NCBI RefSeq assembly: GCF_964355755.1
Contig: NC_092676.1
Coordinates: 250,501-314,500, forward strand
Direction of reading: 5' to 3'
Source of the DNA: Antedon mediterranea
Taxonomy: Eukaryota; Echinodermata; Crinoidea; Comatulida; Antedonidae
Length of the DNA: 64,000 bases
Below the pieces are notes generated by a model. The model saw only the letters and a list, made by a program, of their open reading frames with translations. It was not told the origin of the DNA and made no database searches. A program made the translations under genes and the position numbers. Positions 46,768 through 58,760 of the stretch are shown here, in pieces; the stretch's first letter is position 1; each line of letters begins with the position of its first letter.

Positions 46768-49700
46768 TCAAACAGGGTAATTCTTGTCTGAATTCCTGAT
46801 GGCACAGCACAGGCACATTGAAAATATCATACCCAACACCTACAGGAAAAAAAATAAATAAATGAATGAAGAATTAGAATCAATCATAACAGTGTGATGT
46901 ATAAGGCATGCATTATAGATAAAGCTTGGTTCCCACAGAGACGCAAAGAACATAAACGCAACGCAAGTGAGTTGACTAATCGACAGTCCGGATAATCCAT
47001 AGCTTGTAATTGGTCACATCACTTGCGTTGCTCTATTTTTGCACGACATAGGCACAACTGTAAGTAGGCCTAAGTTGACCCATCACAAGCGACAGTTCGG
47101 ACGATCCATCGCGTCGTGATTGCCTTCGTTGATATACTATTTTTAAAGTCCAGTGGTAATCCCGTAAATATTAGAAAAGATCCGGGCACTTACCTGAACA
47201 GCACCAATTCCAATGACAAGTCCAGCGACCAGCGTGACGTTGCTCTGCAGTGCTTTATACAAACTATTTGCACACCCCTACAAAAAAAAAACAATTTTTA
47301 AATTAAAAAAAAAGTTAACAAACTAAAACCAGTTAAAATCATGTTAAATGAATGAAGTTTTAAGCACGGTTGCTAAAGCTTGGTTCCCACTAGACGCAAC
47401 GCAAGGACGTAAACGCAACGCAAGTGTGTTGACCAATGATAAGTGACAGTTCGAATAATGCATCGCTTGTGATTGTGATTAACTCACTTACGTTGTGCCT
47501 ATGTCGTCGTTGCGTTGCGTCCGAAAAACTAGAGACACAACGCAAGTGATTTGCCCCAGTCAAAAACGCCCAGTGTGTTGCGTCTCTAGTGGGAACCAAG
47601 CATTAGTACGCCCAGTGTGTTGCGTCTCTAGTGGGAAGCAAGCATTAGTTGGTGTAGAACTGTGTAAATAAAACATTCATTAATCAAATCTTTAATTATA
47701 ATGATAATTCAACACAATACAAAACTTACATCAGGAGAAATGCCTAGTGATGTAAAATCAGTATCTTTATTCACGTTTGGAGGAGGCTTCATGGTACACG
47801 ATCGTTCACCGGTTTTCTGCCGGTTTATACAACACGAAACTGGCACATCATTGTCCTGGAAAAAAGTCGTATTTTTCCAGTCGATAGGACCGTTTACCCC
47901 ACAGCATAAAAACTGTAAAAAAAATAAAATTACAGTCGATTAAAATGCTTTCTTGATTTATTAATGATTATAATGTTACATAATCTGAATTAATAATTAT
48001 ACTCACATCAAGTTGAATTTTGTCAATTGCTTCCTTGACTTGTTTATCAGAATCGTACTTATTTAGAGATGTCGGCATTTCTATTTTTAAATGAAAAGAA
48101 ATGAATCAGATGTCCAATTATGGAAATTATTATATTATTACATAATATCCCTCACCAAAAAAAAGAGTAAAATTTTCAGTTGTCGTACGGGAGCGAATCG
48201 TAAAGTATTGACTATTCATATACCGATGATTTCAGTTAACGTCACAATATAGAAAGCAATCATTAGTTTTATGTAGACAAAGGTTTAGCCAAAGATATCA
48301 CAATGATAACTTGTGGATCGAGAACCAAATAGAGCAGCCAGAAAAGAAGTCGAGCATTGTCGTAGCTTTGCGCCCTCTATATTTGTCTGATCTAACCAAA
48401 GATTTTGGAAAGTTTCTACGATATTTTACAGTTAATAACAATTAACTTACTTGTTTGAATAAGTGTTTCAATCTCCTCTTGTTTGAAATATGCAAATAAC
48501 CCGCCTCCTACTTCAGCAATGCAAATCAGCATTAAGAAGAAAAAGAACTGAAAATATCAACAAACAATTGTTTTAAAACATTAGTAAAGTAAACCTGGCC
48601 AGGATATTCATATTATTCATATTTTTGTTCTTCCATCTATCTTGATGAATATTTAAAGATTTTAAAGGAATGTTTGATTTTTAAATAAGTGTGTACTTAC
48701 TGTGCCAAGTAAACAAGTGTTTTCAAGGCAAGATCCACAACAACCAAGGAACCCAATAAGCATCATCAATCCGCCGATTCCAATTAACACGTACACTGCT
48801 ATGTAGTACTCTTCTAACTCCTCTGCCGCGTACGTGTACTCACGCATTGTGGGATCGAAACACAGCCATAGACCCACACACAGCAGTGCACATCCACATA
48901 ACTACAGAGAAAATATAATATAAAAAGATTAAACATTTTATGTTTTCTCTATCTCGTACTCAAATGTAAAAACATTCTTCAACAATAATAAAAACACAAC
49001 TCTACCGGTCTAAAGAAAAGTTTCTAGCGGCATGTAATTCAAAGTATTTGATGAGCTAAATTAAATTTTGTAGATGAACGATCCCCTATTACATAATGGT
49101 ACGTTCCATAGTAATCTGGGGTATGGTAATTGGATCGCGTGGAGGAGACCATAATGTTAAAAGTCATGTACCTCGTAATAGAGCAATATTGTCGAATTTA
49201 TATAACGAGTAAATCAAACTTTTTAAATCAGGGGTAACTTATAATAGTATTGACTGATAACTGTCCATTCCCTTTGCATAGGCCAAGAACGAAAGAGACA
49301 AGTGCCGCTATAGATTGATTAAAGTGCAAGATTTGATAACTTTTAAAATACTGTTGAAAAGCACTAAGTTTAGAATTCAAAAGTAGAATAAATAAGTATT
49401 ATGTAAAACACAGAAACAAAGAAACTACTTATCGTCGCAAATAAACAAGTTGAACAAAATGCTTTATATGGTAATAATAAAGGAATACATTCGAGGTAGC
49501 GGGACGGATAGCGGGACGGGTAGCGGCATGTTTCCATTTGTAGCGCCATTCCAATGAATTGCTCATGGCGAGCAGTGGACATCGGAGGCAACGTATTGAA
49601 ATATCTACATGCGGTGGTTATGGTGGTCTAATCGACTATAGCCTACTGTGAAAATATGGAAAATACATTTATGCCAAAAATAAATCGCTAAAATTGGCAG

Positions 49701-52700
49701 AAATAACATAAGCGTGAGTCAAAAGATCATGTGTTTAATCGATTTGCTACTACAGTCGCCGGGACAGTCGCTAAATGTGTTTAACTGTAGTATGTCATAT
49801 TCCACTAGGAGGACGCAACGCGTCGTCATGGTTGGTTAAGCGTGGTTCCCTCTAGCGACGCAACGTAACGCAACCAACGCAACGTAACAAAATGCCCTTC
49901 GAATAATTGTGTTTGCCCTCGCCTGCGTGAAATCAAACCTGCGATGTTTCCAGCCCTGTTGCATCGTCGGTTCCCACTTGTGATTACGCAATACAGCACT
50001 TTGCGTCGATACGTCGCTGCGTTACGTTACGCTGCGTTCGAGTGGGAACCACGCTTTAAATAAAGCTTGGTTACTCCTTAACGCAAGAAAGCACGCAAGT
50101 GTGTTGACCAATTACAGTTGATCCGTCACGTTGTGATTGGTCAAATTACTTGCATTGCGCGTACGTCGGACTTGGAATTACCAAGCTTCAACCTTTGCTG
50201 TTACAAAGTTTAATTTTTGACGAGTTGTTGTGTTTTCAAGTGCGCAGAAAGTGATCAGTGAGCCGCCATGTTGGTATAGAATGGTCTATTATCAAAACAA
50301 GGAAGGAAACGATAAGTCCTGTAGTTTATGGTCAGTCTTTCCTTTCTAAACACAGAATTGAAGGACTTGTTAATTGACTGACGTACTTAAATTCTTAGTA
50401 ATTTCCTCCGAATCAAAAGCACTTTCCTTTAACAACATGTCTAGTTTCCTAGTCGTTTCACATGATGGGTGTGGTATTGTCGAGTGGTTCCCTATTCGAT
50501 TCCCATATAATTGAAAAGTTTTCTAATTTCCTTCAATTTTGCAAGAGGGGATTTGTTTTGATACCAATTAGAAATAGGCCTCATAAAGTAAGATTTTATT
50601 TTCCTTTTTCGCCAAGCCCAAGACTTTAAATCATTGGCAAACCTAAAAGTTCAAAAGAGTATAAAATCAAAAGTACTGTAATCGGCACTTAACGATATTT
50701 ATAGACTTGTTTACTGTAACATAACAGCGTGTCAAAGGGCATCCCCAATATCAATCGACTATTTTAATAGTGCAAGAAGGGGCTATGGTTTATCTCTTGG
50801 CTCCTCTTCCTTCATTCCACAGACAACAGAGAAACTGTCATTAAGCTAATCGCCAAGTGTTTCTTTTGGGCCCAATGTTATTTTGAGAGTGGTATGGTTC
50901 AACAACAAGACTCTTGCTACTCTGTGTTGTTGATGGGCAAGAGTATGTTACCATGGTAGCCGAACATGGATATGACGCGTTTGTTGACGTGTATACGTTA
51001 TAGTATAAGCTTGGTTCCCACTAGGACGTAACGCAAGGACGTAAACGCAACGCAATCGTGTTGTCCATGACAAGCGACAGTTCGAATAATCCATCGCCTG
51101 TGATTGGTCAACTCACTTTGCGTTATGCCATTGTGTTGGGTCTCTAGTAGGAACCAAGCGTTTGCTGGATATTCAGTATTTTAGACTATAGAAAAATCAA
51201 CAAAATATCAGAGTTATTTAAAATTTAGGCCTATTGCGCAATTAAACATGATAGACATAATACGGGTCACTGACCAACGAAATAAGGACATAAGGAATTA
51301 TGGCTAGGATACCGTCAGTAAATTAGTGAGTCAACCAACTGCAGACATACTTCATTCAAGCATGCATATAAAACGATCAATCTAGGAAATTAATAGCAAC
51401 AACGTCTGAACCGAATGTGACTCTTTTGAGTAAACTATTTTTTAACGTTAAATTCGATCACATCTATAAATTGGATTTTTTTAAATATACTCGATTTAGT
51501 GGATGGACGATGGTCCGTATCTGTGATTTTATTGACCTTATTCTACTAACACAGGTTCCATTAAAACGCATGTTCGTTAAATTCCACAACCGCAGCATAC
51601 CCATTTTGCCGATGGAGTAAATATGTACAATTTGTTCGGTAGTGTCTATAGCCTAATGTAATACTTAATTGCCGTGAAATGGAGACCTTCACATTGTTTT
51701 TGTTTAACTGTTTGTAATTAATAATGAAATAACACATTACACGTATAGTATACACAGGTTAGTTTCATTATTAAACTGTACCATCAAATTCCAATTAACT
51801 TTTTTTATTTTTATTGTGGTAACTAGAAATGATTGAACGCGCCATATCACTCTAAAAAAGGGGGAGGGGTGTATTAATTAAACAAGGGAAGAATATTTTA
51901 CTGGAAGGATCTATATCTTGTTGGTGGTTTAGATGTTCGGCTACCTATCCAATATGGCACTGGTTCAAATCCAGGAGATTTTGTTTTTTCTTGAAAACTT
52001 TTTCTGTGTAGAGCATCTTGTGTATAATTATTTGTCTTTGTCATATAGAATAGAGTCAAAACATTCAGTGCCCTAACCACGATTTCATTGCTAAGTGGTG
52101 TTGATGTTACAGTACTACAGTAACAAAGATGTCTGCTGGGTAGAGATAGTACCGGTAGTGATTTATCTGAGATAATAAAATGCATGGGAAAACATTTAAA
52201 AATAGCCAAGGGAACACGCGCTTACAATGCAAATAATACAACAGGAAGTAATAGAAGAAAACCATGTCAATCCATTCCTTCCTTCTTTTGTAGTCTTTTC
52301 TAAACGTCATTTAAGTATTACTTAAATGCCGACATTTTAAAATGTAACCAAATAATATTAACATTTTATATTTTATAATCATGGCACTGAAGAGACAATT
52401 TAACACACACTTTACTTTAAATGGAACAGATGGTATTGGGAGTAGGGGATGAACATAAGGAAAGAGTGACGGATGACGTTGAATATCGTCTATAATGCTT
52501 ACTCACACGTGAACAAAAATTTAGTTTGACAATGTTTGCTGCTACTTTGTCAGTGAGAACTTTCCCGTGACAACGCCCCTGTTAAAGTGTTCCCCCTCAA
52601 TAGTTCTAACTGTAATTCCTTCAATTTGTCATGGTTTTGTGTACAGTCAGTAAAGTCACTTGTACGAGTGCATTTTGTTAATTTCGGTGTCGAATGTATT

Positions 52701-53035
52701 TTAATATTTTCATTCAAAATATAGTTTATAAACATCAACATACAAACTGACTTTTCAACAACATAACTTCATGTTGAGTTTAGAAAAAAAATATACACAC
52801 TTTTCTGTTTTAAACATTATTACTTTTCACTAGGCGAAGAGACGCTGTTTAGCTTAGGGGTCTAACCTTGTCCCATAGGTCACAAAGTCAAAGCTGTGAC
52901 AGCCTATCTAACTTCGTCAATGTTTAGGCCTAAATCTAATTACATACAGTTGTAATTCTTATAACTTACCCAAAATAAAAAGTTAAAAGCAAACATCATA
53001 TATTTCACACAGGTCATACAGTCGGATAAAGCCAT
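46768..53035 (-). CDS. Tetraspanin (CD9/CD63-type)
   Basis: Four-pass membrane organiser. Exons in reading order: 53035-52970, 48901-48701, 48547-48451, 48080-48007, 47912-47730, 47277-47194, 46839-46768 (258 aa); phases match throughout. TM1 spans the first junction (FAFNFLFW then LCGCALLCVGLWL). A small loop comes next, then TM2 ending GFLGCCGSC (the conserved cytoplasmic motif) and TM3 (FFFFLMLICIAE). The large extracellular loop has the diagnostic CCG (FLCCGVNG), CC (SCCINR), a Cys in RSC and a final GC (GCANSLYK), so six loop cysteines. TM4 (LVAGLVIGIGAVQVLGM) ends in CLCCAIR, likely palmitoylated. The start MALSDCMTC is in a short exon 4 kb upstream of exon 2. An alternative first exon seems to lie at 61861-61932. 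Confidence 0.95.
46921..47130. mobile_element. GGTTCCCACTAG-family MITE, right end lost
   Basis: Left end AAAGCTTGGTTCCCACAGAG, interior ACGCAACGCAAGTG and GACAGTCCGGATAATCCAT as in the other copies. No clear right terminal repeat. Confidence 0.6.
47375..47649. mobile_element. GGTTCCCACTAG-family MITE with duplicated right end
   Basis: Left AAAGCTTGGTTCCCACTAGA; right CTCTAGTGGGAACCAAGCATT at about 47585-47605, followed by a second right end (CTCTAGTGGGAAGCAAGCATT) at 47609-47649. Lies in a tetraspanin intron. Confidence 0.75.
49838..50056. mobile_element. GGTTCCCACTAG-family MITE, complete copy
   Basis: AAGCGTGGTTCCCTCTAG at the left is matched by CGAGTGGGAACCACGCTT at the right, 219 bp in all. 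It is CpG-rich compared with the flanks. Confidence 0.78.
50062..50188. mobile_element. GGTTCCCACTAG-family MITE, adjacent copy
   Basis: Left AAAGCTTGGTTACTCCTTAACG, right GGAATTACCAAGCTT. Starts six bases after the previous element. Confidence 0.65.
51007..51161. mobile_element. GGTTCCCACTAG-family MITE
   Basis: Left AAGCTTGGTTCCCACTAGGA, right CTCTAGTAGGAACCAAGCGT. The interior keeps ACGTAAACGCAACGCAA and the GACAGTTCGAATAATCCATC motif. Confidence 0.78.
51903..52000 (+). mobile_element. Possible tRNA-derived SINE head
   Basis: TTGGTGGTTTAGATGTTCGG resembles an internal pol III A box, and CTGGTTCAAATCCAGGAG contains a B box (GGTTCAAATCC) with a pairing T-stem, at tRNA-like spacing. There is no acceptor stem, so it is not a tRNA gene. 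Confidence 0.4.
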
Positions 53036-54952
53036 TTTGAATCTTGTTTATACAAAGTAAATTTTAAAACAAAGTTTAAGTAGACTGGTTGTGATCTTAT
53101 GAGTCTGTTTCGAATACTTCCCGTATCTTATCCCACGGACTCCTACACTTTCCTTATAGGGGTTTCTAAATATAGTGCAAAAATCATATAACAGTACTGT
53201 ACTACAAACAAGACATAACAAGAAATATTTCTTACAAAAAACGCTGCTCGCTTATTGAAAAATATTTTTTATTTCAAATGTTTTTGAATGTGTCATTTTA
53301 TTGTCACATAATAGATACAATAGTTATTTTACCTGAAAAAATGTAATTTAAAGCAACAAATACTTAAATTGTCTGTCAGACAATGGTTTTTGGGTTTCTT
53401 TTCATTTTTTATATGTGAATAAATATTACTTTTTTGTTAAAGAAGTGAATACTCAATTTCTGTCACTTTAGTTAATTTTATTGCTAAGGTCAAATCTGGG
53501 GGTCACTTCATCACCCTAGATATTTCAATTGTGAAGTATCCTATTACAAACACAAACTTTAATGGACTGTTTCGATAATAATTCAATGAATATCTGACAC
53601 TGACAGTGAATATAGGGATTTGTAATTTTAGCATGACATGTCCTAATAGACTCTTTCCCAGCCGTTTTTTTTGGGTCTACTGGAATCAATAAATCATAGT
53701 GGAGTTCCCATTTTCACAAAACTGTCTGTCCTTAGAACTATAACTGCTGCTTGCTTTAGCTTCTGATTGAGTAGTCCTAATGGGACGTAGCGGGCTAGAG
53801 CAGCAGCGTGAAAACACATACATAATTCTGCATAATGAGAAAAATATTTATAAGAAAAACATAGTAATATAACTCGGACAGGAAGTTAAAATACGTATTT
53901 TTAATAGTATTTACAATCTACATTTTGTTTATCAATTTTCGGCTCGTGTGCGTAGAGGAAGTTCCAATGTACGTCATTTGCGAATTGTTTTTTTGTTGTC
54001 TACAGATTAATTGAAGGCGATCCATTTTGTCATTTTAATAATAATTAATTATAGGTATAATATTTTTAAAATAATGATATCATCTTTGATAAACAGAGCT
54101 TCAGTACAGATCGCCGTTCGGTATCACGTCTAGCGGACGTTAAACGTCCTTCAGTATCGTGTCTTTTGACAATCTCCATCCCACATGGGATACTGTACGT
54201 AGTACAGTGAAAGATTATTAGAGGGTATGTTGGGTATATTGAGTCAATGCTATACATTTAAAGTTAGTCACCTTTTAGAAACATGCACCTAGAGCGGGCG
54301 CTGTTCAATACTATTTTCCGACTACCTTATTATCCAAAATAACGTACAGCAGTATAAAAAGTATTAATTCATACTTCACGCGGCAAAATTAGGCACTTGG
54401 CAAAAAGCCTAGTCCTCATTTTCATTTTAAATTTAATTAAACAATGTTCAAGTCATAGTCGTCATGAACGTAAACAATTTGAGGGAATTATAATATGGGT
54501 GCGTGTTTATGTGCGCGTGCGTCGCCGCGCCTTAAGTACACGTCGTAGACTTACGTCGAATTACGGTAGGTTCATGCACACTTCATGAGGTACGATATGT
54601 TCTATTAATGTTCTAATAATGCTGGTTACCAAGACGACAAATGCGTGAATAATACGCCGTAAAATACATTAAAACAATGATTAATAATTTTTCGTCGATT
54701 ATCGCAATATGACTCATAGTTAATTGCCTTTGTGTTGTATGTGAGAATCGCAGGAAACGGTGCCACTCTTGGGGGCGGTATACGCTTTGTGACGGCTTCC
54801 GTTACAATTAAATTGAACATAATAACAAAAATAAAAACAATTATGAAAAATTAATGACATTTAAATGATTGTTTCAAAATGCCTCGTATTACACCTGCAA
54901 ATGATTCATCAATCGGCATTACAACAAACTTACAATAAAATAATTTGATTTG

Positions 54953-55042
54953 GATCGAAAGTACTAAAATTCGTATACAGTACTTACAACGCATTTCGCT
55001 AACTAGTACCAAAGTGCCAATTTTAGTACTTTCGATCTATTG
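54953..55042. repeat. Hairpin-forming inverted repeat
   Basis: GATCGAAAGTACTAAAATT and its exact complement AATTTTAGTACTTTCGATC flank about 45 bases. It could be a tiny MITE or a hairpin. Confidence 0.7.
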
Positions 55043-55198
55043 GATAAAAAAAAGAGAAAAAAATGTCTTCTAGTACAATAAACTGTATCTTCTTGTGTCT
55101 TGAATATAGACCTCAATTCTATAAACTTATCGATGGTGTAACATATGACAACTTTCTATTGTCATCATCACGGATCGAGAAAGATACTGACGTGTCAA

Positions 55199-55412
55199 AT
55201 GTTCAATGGAACTAGGTTCTATATTATAGATCATGCTCTCACGTATATCCGATCTCACGACATAGGTCTGTTGTTCAATGGAACTAGGTTCTATATTATA
55301 GATCATGCTCTCACGTATCCGATCTCACGACATAGGTCTGTTGTTCAATGGAACTAGGTTCTATATTATAGATCATGCTCTCACGTATATCCGATCTCAC
55401 GACATAGGTCTG
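55199..55412. repeat. About 70-bp tandem repeat, 3 copies
   Basis: Unit TTCAATGGAACTAGGTTCTA...CGATCTCACGACATAGGTCT. The middle copy lacks two bases (CACGTATCC instead of CACGTATATCC). Confidence 0.92.
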
Positions 55413-56771
55413 TCTTTTCTATAGTTTATATACAACCTTTGCTGGTTTTCTTTTTATTATAATTTCTACACCACCAAGATATCCTCAATACATACTTATT
55501 ATTACATTAATATGCTGTATTTAGGCCGCATAATAATAGATATCGATGACGTGTAATTGTTATATAATGTAAATCTAATTCTATTTAGTATCATTGAGTG
55601 AGTGCTTAATGCTTAGCAAGAAACAAAGTCGGTATAATGTTATTAGAAACTCCTATTCTCGTTTAGTAAATTTAATAATTATTAGCAGATGGCTGAATGC
55701 AATCCGGAGGAAATTCATCAAATATGAATCTGCTGGATCACAGACATCAAGTAATAAATAATAAACCGTGTTCTTCTTGATTTTCTTGAAATTTAAGAAG
55801 CTCCCTGAATATCAACTGACATTATTACCAGCAGATGGGTTACCTTCTGAATTTAAAATAAACAAAAATTATGATGTCATGGGTTCGAATCCCATGCTGA
55901 TCGGAACGTAAAATTGAAGCACAATAGTTAAAGCTATGCGAGCTTCATGTGTTTGGGGTTCACCCCTATTCCCCCACACATGAGGAGACAACATCAAGGC
56001 ATCTGATGTGGAACCGACCCAATGCTGTGGTAGGGCTGTAGGGCAGGGGAGCACAACGTATTTTTACACCACCTTTATTTGATTTCGTACATTTTATGTT
56101 TAGCGCCCTCAATTTTAAGAACACATACGATACTCGTGTGGTATCCAGGGACGTTAAATTAAAACAATTAGTCTTACTATAAATTAGCCTTTAGTTAAAA
56201 TCATAATCATCATCAGGCCTGGGCTATTGATGCGAGTGACATGTGACACGACCGGTAAAACAAAATCCAAACATTAACTCTGGAAATCCACATATTGTAT
56301 CATTTTATGAAAAATGAGAGGGTTGGTAATGTACTGTATTTGAAGTCACTGAGGCATATCATTCTAATCATCAAAATAAGCTCATTTACATAATCAATTA
56401 TGCTAAAAATTTATGAATAAATTGAATTAACATTTAAGGTAACAACATGCGTTACTAATTACATTGTTATTGAATGGTACTAAAAATAATATTAATTATA
56501 CTAACAGTCCGGGTTCAAGTATTTCTGCTATCAAAAATATGAGCACACGACATATAATCCATTAACAAATTAATTTCTGTCTACTTTTCCAGTATAAAAA
56601 ATAGAAATCAATATGAATACATTAAAAAACTTTAACCTCTGACCTTACAATCTACGCTAACCAATCTTCGAAATATTTCAAATTCAGAAAGAATTTTAAG
56701 CGAGATTCCGCATTTCATTTTAATTTGGAATGCGACATTTGTGAAGCATGCATGTGACAGGCTTTATGATT

Positions 56772-56880
56772 TATGTTGGCGCTTTTAACATCATCCCTCC
56801 TCTCGATATGAGGCCTATACTATTTATGTTGGCGCTTTTAACATCATCCCTCCTCTCGATATGAGGCCTATACTATTTAG
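56772..56880. repeat. 54-bp direct repeat, two copies
   Basis: Two identical copies of a unit with TTTATGTTGGCGCTTTTAAC and CGATATGAGGCCTATACTA. Confidence 0.9.
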
Positions 56881-57237
56881 CATCAAACGAAATAGAAATA
56901 ATGGATTTAAAAAATGCATTCATGTTAAATAGAAATGTTTGAACAAAATGAATGTAACTATTAATTTATGGAAAACATACAATCCGCGGTAAGCTGAAGA
57001 TTCTCCAATATCGAAATTATGCATTTGTCATACACAAAAAAAAAAAAAAACAGACTTTGCTAATAATTATCTTTGAATTGAAACATATCTCGGTGTATAT
57101 ATTTCACCATTAGGCCTACAGTAGGCATATTCAATCATACACAATCACTTAATTATTTATAATTCATCATTTAATTATAACACACATATCTCAGTATATA
57201 AATCCAAAGGCAAATAACTGAAATATGACAATGATGT

Positions 57238-57350
57238 GGGTATCAGTGGCTGGATCTCAATGGAGATACAAAAAGAAAGCGAAAAGCTAAATTAAAACAG
57301 CCAGAAAAGTTAGCCGAGCTTTCGGGCAACACAGCCCTTTATAATAATAA
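57238..57350 (-). mobile_element. Fragment of a dispersed element, possibly Penelope-like
   Basis: On the minus strand it reads GGGCTGTGTTGCCCGAAAGC, then GCCACTGATACCCAC at the end. The GGGC...GCCC-GAAA part looks like stem II plus the GAAA core of a hammerhead ribozyme of the sort carried by Penelope-like elements. The preceding CTGATGA is absent here. Confidence 0.4.
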
Positions 57351-58592
57351 TTCACAGCAAGTGAAGGAATTTGGATAACGTCATAGTATAAGAACTGGCA
57401 AGTACTATATATATTAACAGCATTTACAAATAAAACACAAATCAAATAGGAAAATAAATATCCTTAGCAATTACAATAAATTTGAATTGGGGACATTTTT
57501 TTGTATAAATCAACAATCAACGATAAATAATTGTATCAATATTAAAATATTGACTTACTACTGTATATGTGTGTATTCATGTAGATGTTTTCAGTATGCG
57601 TTAATAATTAACTCTCATTACACGGCCAATAGTTGTCTGAATTAATTATTACTATTATCTGAATTAATTATTACTATTATTAATAGTACTGCACGTGGAT
57701 CTGCTATTAAACGGCATATTAACTCGATACAACTTTCGAAATGCAATTTTAAAAGTCAATGTATATGTTATCAGGTATTATAATCACCGGTCGCACCCAG
57801 TCTTGGCGATATATCAATAAATGTCAAAGTGAAGGGTTACTGCAAAAAATATACCAATGACGTCTTTGATTTCATGTACATACCATATTTGTCGTGTATA
57901 AACGTAGTATAAACGGATAAATTATATTCTGATAACGTACAGAATGTATTTATTTTCATGCATCAATATATTTTGTTTAAAATTAAAACATTTTCTTGGA
58001 TTCGGGCAAAATAAATATTTATTTATTTATGACTTTTGAGTTTGGTATGAGATTAATGTTCAGCTGGCATTCAGCCACGTGTTATCAATATGTGATATAA
58101 TCTCTCATCCTTTGTTCTAAAGACGCGATTTGAATACATTGACTGTAAATGAAACAAAGGGGGGATACAATAAGATAGATAACGATCTATATCATATTCC
58201 ATTATTCATTGACACAATCAAGTTCAACAGACATGAAGAACTGCCAAGGACAAACCTCTCTGAATTACACACGTAATTTAGCACTAGTTGTAGCAGCAAG
58301 TCATGTTAATAAAGTAACAAGTCGAAGTATTGTTAATATATGTTTGGATGTAACAAGCTGCGGCAGGTGTTGTTGTTTAAAAAAACACATTTAGACCTAC
58401 AACAGTAGGCTATATATTCCAGTACGCAACTTTAATATTTTGGCCTGTCATAACAAAACCACAAGAACGTGGAAACAAACATGACAATGTATTAACCCGG
58501 CCGTAACGACCTTACGTTGTAAAGACCGTAAGGAAGAAACTTATATGATTTCTCCTCCATGGAAGGACCAGATGATCGATCGCGTATCGGCT

Positions 58593-58760
58593 TAAGGTTT
58601 GTTCCCACTAGTGACGCAACGCAAGGACGTATCGCAACGTACATAAGTGATTTGACCAATCATAAGCGATGGATTATTCGAACTGTGACTTGTCATTGAT
58701 GAACTTGCTTACGTTGCGCGTACGCCATTGCGTTGCGTCTCTAGTGAGACCCACGCTTTA
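58593..58760. mobile_element. GGTTCCCACTAG-family MITE
   Basis: Left AAGGTTTGTTCCCACTAGTG, right CTCTAGTGAGACCCACGCTTT. The interior has GACGCAACGCAAGGACGTA and ACCAATCATAAGCGATGG as in the other copies. Confidence 0.75.

Noticed and set aside
55870-55900. TGGGTTCGAATCCCA, which looks like a tRNA T-arm
   Set aside because: No acceptor, D or anticodon arm at the right distance on either strand. At most a repeat-derived B-box palindrome.
58209-58394. 61-residue Cys-containing open frame
   Set aside because: No signal peptide, no neighbours, composition like the flanks. I could not support it as a gene.
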